Below, one piece after another: positions 6,170 to 15,179 of a DNA stretch of 20,329 nucleotides. The stretch's first letter is position 1; every line of letters begins with the position of its first letter. Made by a program: the position numbers and the translations under genes. The notes below the pieces were generated by a model. That model made no database searches, was not told where the DNA came from, and was given only the letters and a program-made list of their open reading frames with translations. This DNA comes from Pseudomonadota bacterium (lineage in GTDB: Bacteria; Pseudomonadota; Alphaproteobacteria; Rhizobiales; Xanthobacteraceae): NCBI GenBank assembly GCA_023434095.1, contig JAEYTJ010000276.1, positions 1-20,329 of the forward strand. The letters run 5' to 3'.

Positions 6170-7153
6170 ATGCGGGCGGGCTTCCTTTCCTCGGCGGCGC
6201 TTCACGTCGGCATCATCGGCTTCATGGCGGTCTCGTTCGCGTCACCCTCGCCCTATGAGGTGACGCCGGCCGAATCCATGCCGATCGACATCATCTCGGA
6301 CGCCGAGATGTCGAAGATGATGGCCGGCAAGAAGGACGCGCCGAAGGAGAACCCGAAGCCCGTCGTCGAGAAGAAGGCCGACGCGCCCAAGCAGGCGGAG
6401 AATCTCGAGGCCAAGGTCTCCGAGAAGCCCGAGGTGAAGGCTGCCAACGAGCCTTCCGCGCCGCCTCCTCCTCCCCCGCCGCCGCCTCAGGCGAAGCCGG
6501 CCGAACCCAAGCCCCCGGCCGCGCAGGCCGAGGCCAAGCCCGCGCCGCCGCCGCCGCAGGACGCGGAGGCGCTCGCCGCCAAGCCGCCCGAGCCGCCGAA
6601 GGAGCAGCCGAAGCCGCAGGAGCAGGCGCAGGCGACTCCGCCGCCGCCCGCGCCGCCGAAGAAGCCGAAAAACATTCCGCCCAAGGTGGTGCAGGAGCCG
6701 GCGCCCGAACGCGACTTCAACCCCAACCAGATCGCCGCCCTGCTGAACAAGCAGGACCCTCGGCGCATGGCGGCGCTCGGCGATACGATCAACAATTCCG
6801 CTTCGCTCGGCGCGTCGCAGGGGACGGCGTCGTCGCTGTCGCAGACCGAGATCGACGCGCTGCGCGCCTATATCGCCCGCTTCTGGAAGCTGCCGGCCGG
6901 GGCGGTGGACGCCGCCCAAGTCACGGTGGTGTTCAAGATCGTGCTGAGCCCGGACCGCAGGATGGTCGGCGCGCCCCAGCTCGTCGAGGTCCAGGGCGGG
7001 AGCAATCCGTATGGGCCGATCGTGCGCGAGACGGCCCAGCGGGCGCTCTACGAGATCTCCAACCAACAAAACCCGTTCCCGATGCTGCGTGCCGACCGTT
7101 ACGACACGTGGAAGGAACTGGAGCTGGGTTTCAACCCGGCCATGCTTCATTGA
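6170..7153 (+). CDS. tolA: TolA, trans-envelope linker of the Tol-Pal system
   Basis: TolA is anchored in the inner membrane and reaches through the periplasm to TolB and Pal. Residues ~4-24 (GFLSSAALHVGIIGFMAVSF) form the N-terminal membrane helix. Residues ~45-180 are a Lys/Glu/Ala/Pro-rich spacer with an uninterrupted nine-proline run at 98-106 and further PPPP clusters, so it resembles TonB more than the Ala/Lys helix of E. coli TolA. Residues ~225-325 form the C-terminal TonB/TolA domain (SQTEIDALRAYIARFWKLP, then TVVFKIVLSPDRRM). Length is 327 residues. The start is 3 nt after the tolR stop, implying translational coupling. Confidence 0.93.
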   Translation: MRAGFLSSAALHVGIIGFMAVSFASPSPYEVTPAESMPIDIISDAEMSKMMAGKKDAPKENPKPVVEKKADAPKQAENLEAKVSEKPEVKAANEPSAPPPPPPPPPQAKPAEPKPPAAQAEAKPAPPPPQDAEALAAKPPEPPKEQPKPQEQAQATPPPPAPPKKPKNIPPKVVQEPAPERDFNPNQIAALLNKQDPRRMAALGDTINNSASLGASQGTASSLSQTEIDALRAYIARFWKLPAGAVDAAQVTVVFKIVLSPDRRMVGAPQLVEVQGGSNPYGPIVRETAQRALYEISNQQNPFPMLRADRYDTWKELELGFNPAMLH

Positions 7154-7180
7154 TGCCCGTCTTTTTTCGAGGTACCCAGA

Positions 7181-8551
7181 ATGTCGCGGCGTTTTTTCCC
7201 TGAAGCCAACGGCCTTGTCGGCCGCCGGTCGGTCCTTGTCGGCATGGCGGCGCTGGGCGGTGCCGGGCTTGGCGGGGCGGTGCTGGGCCCGACCCCGGCC
7301 GGCGCGGCGGTGCGCCTCGACATCACCTCCGGCACGGTGCAGCCGCTGCCCATCGCCATTACCGATTTCGTCGGCGGCGGCAGCCCGCAGGACATCGAGG
7401 CCGGCAAGGGGGTGACGCAGATCATCTCCGCCGACCTGCGCCGCTCCGGACTGTTCGCGCCGATCGACCCCGCCGCCTTCGTCGAGAAGATCAGCAACCC
7501 GGACGCATCGCCGCGTTTCCAGGACTGGCGCGTCATCAATGCGCAGGCGCTGGTCACCGGACGCATCACCCGCCAGCCGGACGGCCGGGTGAAGGCCGAG
7601 TTCCGCCTGTGGGACGTGTTCGCCGGGCAGCAGCTGATCGGCCAGCAATATTTCACCCAGCCGGAAAACTGGCGCCGCGTCGCCCACATCATCGCCGACG
7701 CCATCTATGAGCGGCTGACCGGCGAGAAGGGCTATTTCGACACGCGCATCGTCTTCGTCGACGAGAGCGGGCCGAAAGAGAAGCGCATCAAGCGCCTCGC
7801 CATCATGGACCAGGACGGCGCCAACGTGACCTACCTCACGCGCGGCGACGACCTCGTGCTGACCCCGCGCTTCTCGCCGACCAGCCAGGAAATCACCTAT
7901 ATGAGCTATGGCCGCGGCGAGCCGCGCGTCTACCTGCTCAACATCGAGAACGGCCAGCGCGAGGTGGTCGGCAACTTCCCCAATATGAGCTTCTCGCCGC
8001 GCTTCGCGCCCGACGGGCAGCGGGTGATCCTGAGCCTGCAGCAGGGAGCGGATTCCAACATCTTCGTCATGGATCTGCGTTCCAAGGCGACTACCCGCCT
8101 CACCGACACGGCGGCGATCGATACCGCGCCGTGCTACTCGCCGGACGGCACCCAGATCTGCTTCGAGAGCGACCGCGGCGGCGGCTCGCAGATCTACATC
8201 ATGAATCCGGATGGCTCGAACCAGCGCCGCATCTCCTTCGGCGACGGCCGCTATTCCACCCCGGTCTGGTCGCCGCGGGGCGATGTGATCGCCTTCACCA
8301 AGCAGGCGCAGGGCCGCTTCGCCATCGGCCTGATGCGCCCCGACGGTTCGGGCGAGCGCATCCTGACCGAGGGCTACCACAATGAAGGGCCGACCTTCGC
8401 GCCGAACGGGCGGGTGATCATGTTCTTCCGCGACGCCGGCGGCGGCGGCGGTCCGCAGCTCTATACGGTCGACATCACCGGCTACAATGAGCAGCGCGTG
8501 CCGACACCCAGCTATGCGTCCGATCCGGCGTGGTCGCCCTTGCGCTCCTGA
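7181..8551 (+). CDS. tolB: TolB, periplasmic beta-propeller of the Tol-Pal system
   Basis: TolB binds Pal and TolA in the periplasm. The 456-residue product has an N-terminal TolB_N domain (VRLDITSGTVQPLPIAITDF, ~44-190) and a six-bladed WD40-like propeller with repeated SPDG/SPRG turns (AIMDQDGANV, MDLRSKATTRLTDTAAIDT, CYSPDGTQICFESDRGG, VWSPRGDVIAF). The signal sequence carries a twin arginine: GRRSVLVGMAALGGAGLGG (14-32) and PAGAA before ~43. This points to Tat rather than Sec export. GAGG lies 8 nt before ATG 7181, and the gene starts 27 nt after tolA. It ends 155 nt before pal. Confidence 0.96.
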   Translation: MSRRFFPEANGLVGRRSVLVGMAALGGAGLGGAVLGPTPAGAAVRLDITSGTVQPLPIAITDFVGGGSPQDIEAGKGVTQIISADLRRSGLFAPIDPAAFVEKISNPDASPRFQDWRVINAQALVTGRITRQPDGRVKAEFRLWDVFAGQQLIGQQYFTQPENWRRVAHIIADAIYERLTGEKGYFDTRIVFVDESGPKEKRIKRLAIMDQDGANVTYLTRGDDLVLTPRFSPTSQEITYMSYGRGEPRVYLLNIENGQREVVGNFPNMSFSPRFAPDGQRVILSLQQGADSNIFVMDLRSKATTRLTDTAAIDTAPCYSPDGTQICFESDRGGGSQIYIMNPDGSNQRRISFGDGRYSTPVWSPRGDVIAFTKQAQGRFAIGLMRPDGSGERILTEGYHNEGPTFAPNGRVIMFFRDAGGGGGPQLYTVDITGYNEQRVPTPSYASDPAWSPLRS

Positions 8552-8555
8552 ACCG

Positions 8556-8649
8556 GTTCTGTCAGGGAACGATTAACCATAAGCGGCGGTTTAAGCCTTG
8601 GTCGCGAAATGGACGCAATTCAGCAAGGTTCTGTAAAGCACGACAGAAC
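8556..8649. repeat. Repeated GTTCTGT motif in the tolB-pal intergenic region
   Basis: GTTCTGT occurs at 8556-8562 and 8628-8634, with its exact reverse complement ACAGAAC at 8643-8649. The last two form a perfect 7-bp stem with an 8-nt loop. The first is also part of GTTC-N7-GAAC (8556-8570). The arrangement may be a regulator site or an mRNA hairpin before pal. Confidence 0.4.
8573..8580 (+). promoter_or_regulatory. CtrA half-site-like motif upstream of pal
   Basis: TTAACCAT, the 8-mer reported as a CtrA-type half-site in Caulobacter, lies 22 nt after the tolB stop and 134 nt before pal. A full TTAA-N7-TTAA site is not present, so a cell-cycle link is tentative. Confidence 0.25.
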
Positions 8650-8706
8650 ATTGATTGACGCCAGCAGCCAGTCGGCAGATCAGTCGGGAATTCAGGAGTC
8701 AGCGGA

Positions 8707-9201
8707 ATGATCCGTATGTTGCGCCATCTGGGCGGCGCGCGCGTCGCCTTCATCGTCGGTTTCGCGATGCTCGCGGCCGCCTGTGCCAAGAACCCGATGG
8801 ACGGCGCCGGCGCGGCGCTCGGCTCGGCCCCTCCCGGCAGCCCGCAGGAGTTCATCGTCTCGGTCGGCGACCGCGTGTTCTTCGAGAGCGACCAGACCAG
8901 CCTGACCCCGCAGGCGCAGGCCACGCTCGACAAGCAGGCGCAGTGGCTGAACCACTATGCCAAGTACAGCTTCACCATCGAAGGCCACGCCGACGAGCGC
9001 GGCACGCGCGAATACAACATCGCTCTCGGCGCCCGCCGCGCCCAGAGCGTGCGCGACTACCTGGTCCAGCGCGGTGTCGCCGCCAACCGCATGCGCACCA
9101 TCTCCTACGGCAAGGAGCGCCCGGTCGCGGTCTGCAACGACATCTCCTGCTGGTCGCAGAACCGCCGCGCCGTCACGGTGCTGAACGCCGCCGGCAGCTG
9201 A
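8707..9201 (+). CDS. pal: Pal, peptidoglycan-associated outer-membrane lipoprotein
   Basis: Pal anchors the outer membrane to peptidoglycan and is the receptor for TolB. The 164-residue precursor has a lipoprotein signal (residues 1-25) ending MLAAAC, with the acylated Cys26. The lipobox has Ala rather than Leu at -3. The OmpA-like domain (~45-160) carries VFFESDQTSLTPQAQATLDK and the peptidoglycan-binding FTIEGHADERGTREYNIALG, followed by ARRAQSVRDYL (94-124), where the Asp and the ARR arginine bind diaminopimelate. AGGAG lies 8 nt before the ATG. A 155-nt gap separates it from tolB, and a hairpin follows the gene. Confidence 0.97.
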   Translation: MIRMLRHLGGARVAFIVGFAMLAAACAKNPMDGAGAALGSAPPGSPQEFIVSVGDRVFFESDQTSLTPQAQATLDKQAQWLNHYAKYSFTIEGHADERGTREYNIALGARRAQSVRDYLVQRGVAANRMRTISYGKERPVAVCNDISCWSQNRRAVTVLNAAGS

Positions 9202-9226
9202 CCGCTCCGGCCCGCGCCTCGCCACG

Positions 9227-9262
9227 ACCCGGCTCGCCCTGCGGGCCGGGTTCGGCATTTCA
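9227..9262 (+). terminator. Hairpin after pal, probable transcription attenuator or terminator
   Basis: An 11-bp stem pairs ACCCGGCTCGC (9227-9237) with GCGGGCCGGGT (9241-9251), with one T-G wobble and a 3-nt loop. The following TCGGCATTTC has only a weak T-run. Partial termination or 3' end protection of tolB-pal mRNA is likely. Confidence 0.5.
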
Positions 9263-9300
9263 GGCGGGTGTCGGGGCAGGCGGTGCCCCTGGGTCAAACT

Positions 9301-9330
9301 TTGGACGCGATCGGCCCCGTATGCTCAAAT
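9301..9330 (+). promoter_or_regulatory. Candidate promoter of cpoB
   Basis: TTGGAC (9301-9306) and TCAAAT (9325-9330) are spaced by 18 nt, just after the pal hairpin and 43 nt before the chosen cpoB ATG. The -10 matches consensus at four of six positions. Confidence 0.35.
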
Positions 9331-9373
9331 GGAAAGCGCGCGGCCTTCCGCCGCCGCTCCTCCATTCCAGTGC

Positions 9374-10261
9374 ATGGCCATGATGACCGTCCGCTCGCTC
9401 CGTCCCGCTGCCCTCGTTCTTGCCGCCGCCCTCACGGCCTCTTCCCTTCCGTATGAGGCGGCGTGGGCGCAGGCCGACAACAATTTCTTCGGCAATCTCT
9501 TCAAGCCGCCGGGGCAGGTGCGCGGGGGCGACCAGGCGGTCCAGGCGGACGAGACCGACAGCCTCGTCACCCGGATCGACCGGCTGGAGAATCAGCTGCG
9601 GCAGATGACCGGGCAGATGGAGCAGCTGCAGTACCGCAACCAGCAGCTCGAGCAGCAGCTTCGGGCGGTGCAGGGCGGAACGGGTCCCGCCATCGGCGCC
9701 GCACCGCCGGCCGAGCCGGGCCGCCGCGCCGACGTGTTCGATCCCTCCCAGCAGGCGGGTGCGCCGGGCGCGCCGCGTCCTCTCGGCACCACGGCGCCTT
9801 CCGGCCCCTCGGGCGCTCCGATGGACCTCGGCACCCTCTCGGGCGCTGCGGCGGGCGGGAGCACCCCGGCTGCCGGCGGCACGCCGCGCGAGCTCTTCGA
9901 TTCCGGCTTCGGCGCGCTTCAGCGGCAGGACTATGCCGGCGCGGGCCAGACCTTCGAGCAGTTCGTGCGGCTCTACCCCAATGACCGCGCGACGCCGGAT
10001 GCCTATTACTGGCTCGGCGAGAGCCAGTATCTGCGCAAGTCCTACAAGGAAGCGGCGCAGAACTTCCTCAAGGTGTCGACCGATTACCCCAATGCGGTGA
10101 AGGCGCCGGACGCCCTGCTCCGGCTCGGCCAGTCGCTGGCCGGCATCGGCGAGAAGGATGCCGCCTGCGCGACGCTGAACGCGGTCGGCAACAAATATCC
10201 CCGCGCCTCCGCGACGGTGAAGCAGGGGGTGGAGCGTGAGCAGAAGCGCGCCGGCTGCTGA
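9374..10261 (+). CDS. cpoB: CpoB/YbgF, Tol-Pal associated periplasmic TPR protein
   Basis: CpoB couples Tol-Pal action to peptidoglycan synthesis at the septum. From ATG 9374 the product is 295 residues. It has a signal peptide (~1-33, ending AAWAQA) and a trimerising coiled coil (TDSLVTRIDRLENQLRQMTG, 61-100, rich in Gln). A long Gly/Ala/Pro linker (100-170) precedes the TPR domain (PRELFDSGFGALQRQDYAGA, YYWLGESQYLRKSYKEAAQN, LRLGQSLAGIGEKDAACATL). Three clustered ATGs (9374, 9380, 9383) are all possible starts, and none has a strong ribosome-binding site. An in-frame ATG at 9329 would put 15 residues before the signal peptide and is less likely. Its 3' end overlaps tilS by 26 nt. Confidence 0.92.
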   Translation: MAMMTVRSLRPAALVLAAALTASSLPYEAAWAQADNNFFGNLFKPPGQVRGGDQAVQADETDSLVTRIDRLENQLRQMTGQMEQLQYRNQQLEQQLRAVQGGTGPAIGAAPPAEPGRRADVFDPSQQAGAPGAPRPLGTTAPSGPSGAPMDLGTLSGAAAGGSTPAAGGTPRELFDSGFGALQRQDYAGAGQTFEQFVRLYPNDRATPDAYYWLGESQYLRKSYKEAAQNFLKVSTDYPNAVKAPDALLRLGQSLAGIGEKDAACATLNAVGNKYPRASATVKQGVEREQKRAGC

Positions 10262-11288
10262 CGCAGCGCCCGGAGAGACCGCGCCCGGTCCGGACGCGGC
10301 CGAACTCGCCGCGCTCTTTGCTTCCTTCGCCGACCATGCCGATGTGCTGCTGGCGGTTTCCGGCGGGCCGGATTCGACGGCGCTCCTGCTGCTCGCCCAG
10401 CGCTGGCAGGTGCAGTGCCGCCCCGCGACCCGACTCCATGTGGCGACCGTCGACCACGGGCTGAGGGCGGAATCGCGCGCCGAGGCGCAGGCTGTCGCCG
10501 CCCTCTCTCAGAGACTGGGGCTTCCCCACGCCGTTCTCGATCTTGCCGCACCGCTGCCCCACACCCGGCTGCAGGAAGCGGCACGCCATGCCCGCTACGA
10601 GGCACTTGCCGCGCATGCGCAGGCGATCGGCGCGCAGGCACTTGCCACCGCCCATACCCTCGACGACCAGGCCGAGACGGTGCTGTTCCGGCTGATGCGG
10701 GGCTCGGGCATCGCGGGGCTGGCCGGCATTCCCGCCCGCCGTCCCCTGGGCGCGGTCACGCTGCTGCGCCCGCTGCTCGGCCGGCCGAAGGCGGAACTGG
10801 TCGGCATCTGCCGGGCCGCGTGCATCGGCTTCTGCGAGGACCCCTCGAACAGCCATCCGCGCTTCGCCCGCGCGCGGCTTCGGGCGCTGCTCCCGGCGCT
10901 GGCGGCGGAAGGGGGCGACGCGGCGACGCTCGGGCGCCTCGCCCAACGCATGGCGCGGGCGGAGGCAGCGCTGGAGGCGGCGACGGACGCGGCCGCCGCC
11001 GCGCTCTGGCTGGTCGAAACGGATGGAGCGGCACTGTCCTTCCCGCGCGCGGGCCTCTCCGCGCTGCCGGAGGAGATCGCCCTGCGGCTCGTCGGGCGGG
11101 CGCTGGCGACCTGCGCGACCGGCCCGGTGGAGCTTGGCAAGCTGGAGGCGCTGATGGGCTGGATCGCCGGGCTCGACGGCGCGCGGCATGGTGCGCGCAC
11201 GCTCGCCGGGGCGCTGGTGCGGGTCAATCGCCGGGCCGTGGTGGTGACGCGCGCGCCGGCTCGCCGCGTTCCCGGTTCCGCCGATTGA
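10236..11288 (+). CDS. tilS: tRNA(Ile)-lysidine synthase TilS
   Basis: TilS uses ATP and lysine to convert C34 of tRNA-Ile2 (CAU anticodon) to lysidine, which switches its decoding from AUG to AUA. The 350-residue protein has the N-type PP-loop VLLAVSGGPDSTALLLLA (SGGPDS at 42-47), DHGLRAES, and ATAHTLDDQAETVLFRLMRG with the HxxDDQ motif. EDPSNSHPRFARARLR completes the catalytic domain. The C-terminus is shorter and more divergent than in E. coli, as usual for alphaproteobacteria. The start is a GTG at 10236 preceded by AGGGGG (10224-10229), inside the cpoB coding region. The overlap implies coupling to cpoB. Confidence 0.94.
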   Translation: MSRSAPAADAAPGETAPGPDAAELAALFASFADHADVLLAVSGGPDSTALLLLAQRWQVQCRPATRLHVATVDHGLRAESRAEAQAVAALSQRLGLPHAVLDLAAPLPHTRLQEAARHARYEALAAHAQAIGAQALATAHTLDDQAETVLFRLMRGSGIAGLAGIPARRPLGAVTLLRPLLGRPKAELVGICRAACIGFCEDPSNSHPRFARARLRALLPALAAEGGDAATLGRLAQRMARAEAALEAATDAAAAALWLVETDGAALSFPRAGLSALPEEIALRLVGRALATCATGPVELGKLEALMGWIAGLDGARHGARTLAGALVRVNRRAVVVTRAPARRVPGSAD

Positions 11289-11331
11289 CGTCGATTTGCG
11301 CGGAAGGTCGCAGCCGCCTCGGCCTCGACAT

Positions 11332-11361
11332 CTTGGCAATCCCCCCCGCGCCACCTAAATT
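11332..11361 (+). promoter_or_regulatory. ftsH promoter, sigma70- and RpoH-like
   Basis: TTGGCA (11333-11338), 17 nt, then TAAATT (11356-11361) fits sigma70. Read one base earlier, it is CTTGGC-N17-CTAAAT, close to the rhizobial heat-shock sigma32 consensus CTTGAC-N17-CTATAT. Transcription would begin near 11368, about 69 nt before the ftsH ATG. Confidence 0.6.
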
Positions 11362-11436
11362 ACGGAGCGAAAAGGGAGGGCCGCCAGCGCCGGCGGTGCC
11401 TGCGCGTCGGTGAGATCCGGCGCCGAAAGGGACATG

Positions 11437-13359
<1,923 letters not shown>

Positions 13360-13403
13360 CGAGCGGCCGGGCAGCATCCGGCCCTCCGGTCTAGGAAGCT
13401 TCG

Positions 13404-13441
13404 AAGGGAAGATTTGCGCCAGCAAGTCTTCCCTTTTCGTT
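13404..13441 (+). terminator. Rho-independent terminator after ftsH
   Basis: The stem pairs AAGGGAAGA (13404-13412) with TCTTCCCTT (13427-13435). It then continues through a T-G wobble and TTGC/GCAA to a 4-nt loop GCCA, making a 14-bp stem. The T-rich run TTTTCGTTT ends at 13441. This is the clearest terminator in the window. Confidence 0.88.
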
Positions 13442-13667
13442 TGCGCCCTCTTCTTCGCGGTCGGCGCGCCGGTTAAGCATCCTGCGAGATAAGATCGTGT
13501 CTCCATCGGCGTGACGGCATCGGGATACGTCCTTATCTGCCGTACGGTTGCCGCAACGAATGCTTACACTTTGTGAAAGCCTTGCTCTTAGGCTCGATGA
13601 TAGAGAAGAGTGAACAGCCGCGCGCCGCAGCAGCGCCGCGACGGCATCGATTCGCATGAGGCAGGGC
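13442..13667. other. ftsH-glmM intergenic region, no gene seen
   Basis: After the ftsH terminator, about 226 nt precede glmM. I see no credible ORF and no clear -35/-10 pair. There is a small inverted repeat (AGCCT/AGGCT at 13579-13594) and an AT-richer stretch around 13560-13605 that could hold the glmM promoter. The folP gene that lies between ftsH and glmM in enteric bacteria is absent here. Confidence 0.5.
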
Positions 13668-15011
13668 ATGGCACGCACATTGTTCGGTACCGACGGCATC
13701 CGCGGCCGGGCCAACGGCATCATCACGCCGGAGCTTGCGCTGAAGGTCGGCATGGCTGCCGGGCTGGTGTTCCAGCGTGGCGACCACCGCCACCGTGTCG
13801 TCATCGGCAAGGATACCCGCCTGTCCGGCTATATGATCGAGAATGCGCTGGTCGCCGGCTTCACCGCCGTCGGGATGGACGTGCTGCTGCTCGGCCCGAT
13901 GCCGACCCCGGCGGTGGCCATGCTGACCCATTCCATGCGCGCCGATCTCGGCGTCATGATCTCCGCCTCGCACAACCCCTATGACGACAACGGCATCAAG
14001 CTCTTCGGCCCCGACGGCTACAAGCTCTCCGACGAGCTTGAGACCCGGATCGAGGCGCTGATCGGCGGCGACATGGGCAGCATGCTCGCCCAGCCCGCCA
14101 ATATGGGCCGCGCCAAACGCATCGAGAGCGTGCATGCGCGCTACATCGAGTTCGCCAAGCGCACCCTGCCGCGCAACCAGTCCTTCGACGGCCTGCGCGT
14201 GGTGGTCGACTGCGCCAATGGCGCCGCCTACCGCGTCGCGCCGGAAGCGCTGTGGGAGCTTGGCTGCGAGGTCATCACCATTGGCGACGAGCCGGACGGC
14301 TTCAACATCAACCGCGATGTCGGCTCCACCGCGCCCGAGGCGCTGGCGGCCAAGGTGCGGGAGGTGCGCGCCGATATCGGCATCGCGCTCGACGGCGATG
14401 CCGACCGGGTGCTGATCGTCGACGAGAAGGGCCGGCTGGTGGATGGCGACCAGCTGATGGCCGTGGTGGCCGAGAGTTTCCACGAGGATGGACGGCTGTC
14501 GCGCGACGGCATCGTCGCCACCGTGATGTCCAATCTTGGGCTGGAGCACCATCTCGCCGATCGGGGCCTCACCCTCGCGCGCACCCCGGTGGGCGACCGC
14601 CATGTGCTGGAGCATATGCGCACCCATGGCTTCAATGTCGGCGGCGAGCAGTCCGGCCACATCATCCTGTCCGATTATTCCACCACCGGCGACGGGCTGG
14701 TGGCGGCGCTGCAGGTGCTCGCCGTTGTGCAGCGGCGCGAGCGGCCGGTGTCGGAAGTGTGCCACCGTTTCGACCCGCTCCCGCAGATCCTGCGCAATGT
14801 GCGCTACAAGAGCGGCCGGCCCTTGGAGAATGACGGCGTGCTGAAGGCGATCGCCGCCGCCGAGCTGAAGCTGAACAGCCATGGTCGCCTGCTCATCCGC
14901 CCCTCCGGCACCGAGCCGGTGATCCGGGTGATGGGCGAGGGCGACAATCGCGACCTGGTCGAAGCGGTGGTCAACGACGTGGTGGAAGCGGTGGGCCTGG
15001 CGGCGGCGTAG
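13668..15011 (+). CDS. glmM: Phosphoglucosamine mutase GlmM
   Basis: GlmM converts glucosamine-6-phosphate to glucosamine-1-phosphate on the way to UDP-GlcNAc for peptidoglycan and lipopolysaccharide. The 447-residue protein matches the family length. It opens with MARTLFGTDGIRGRAN. The active-site loop GVMISASHNPYDDNGIKLF carries the phosphorylated Ser101. The metal loop ALDGDADRVLIVDEKG, the sugar-binding loop GGEQSGHIIL and the phosphate-binding RPSGTEPVIRVM are all intact. ATG 13668 gives the canonical N-terminus with GAGG a few nt upstream. An in-frame ATG four codons earlier (13656) is the alternative. Confidence 0.97.
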   Translation: MARTLFGTDGIRGRANGIITPELALKVGMAAGLVFQRGDHRHRVVIGKDTRLSGYMIENALVAGFTAVGMDVLLLGPMPTPAVAMLTHSMRADLGVMISASHNPYDDNGIKLFGPDGYKLSDELETRIEALIGGDMGSMLAQPANMGRAKRIESVHARYIEFAKRTLPRNQSFDGLRVVVDCANGAAYRVAPEALWELGCEVITIGDEPDGFNINRDVGSTAPEALAAKVREVRADIGIALDGDADRVLIVDEKGRLVDGDQLMAVVAESFHEDGRLSRDGIVATVMSNLGLEHHLADRGLTLARTPVGDRHVLEHMRTHGFNVGGEQSGHIILSDYSTTGDGLVAALQVLAVVQRRERPVSEVCHRFDPLPQILRNVRYKSGRPLENDGVLKAIAAAELKLNSHGRLLIRPSGTEPVIRVMGEGDNRDLVEAVVNDVVEAVGLAAA

Positions 15012-15052
15012 AGCCGTCTTCCATCCACTCGCATAAGGAGCGTTCCCCGCCA

Positions 15053-15143
15053 CGTCATGGGAGGGCTTGTTCCTGTCCTCCACGTCCTGGTCGCACTCGC
15101 GCGGGATCGGGCGGATCGGGGATGCCCGGGCCGGGCCGAGCCC
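15053..15143. repeat. Degenerate copy of an interspersed palindromic repeat (copy A)
   Basis: CGTCATGG (15053-15060), then GGGCTTG and CCTCCACGTCCTGG, align with the left half of the intact element at 17307-17416. GGGGATGCCCGGGCCGGGCC (15117-15136) resembles its right half. Arms are decayed compared with the intact copy. It sits between the convergent ends of glmM and choV. The inverted repeat GCCCTT/AAGGGC (15140-15156) overlaps its end and could contribute to termination. Confidence 0.5.
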
Positions 15144-15179
15144 TTACGTGAAGGGCGAGGGAACTGAGAGCCGCGCGCC

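Noticed and set aside
6242..8380. A 712-codon open frame on the minus strand opposite tolA and tolB
   Set aside because: Its Arg/Leu repeats come from reverse-reading the TolA proline region. No domain or ribosome-binding site was seen.
8556..8570. GTTC-N7-GAAC as an alphaproteobacterial SOS box
   Set aside because: The LexA sites I know there are direct repeats (GTTC-N7-GTTC or GAAC-N7-GAAC). This one is inverted and tolB/pal are not SOS genes.
13442..13667. A glmS-type ribozyme or other riboswitch ahead of glmM
   Set aside because: No conserved core or convincing aptamer structure was seen, and that ribozyme belongs to glmS of Gram-positive bacteria.
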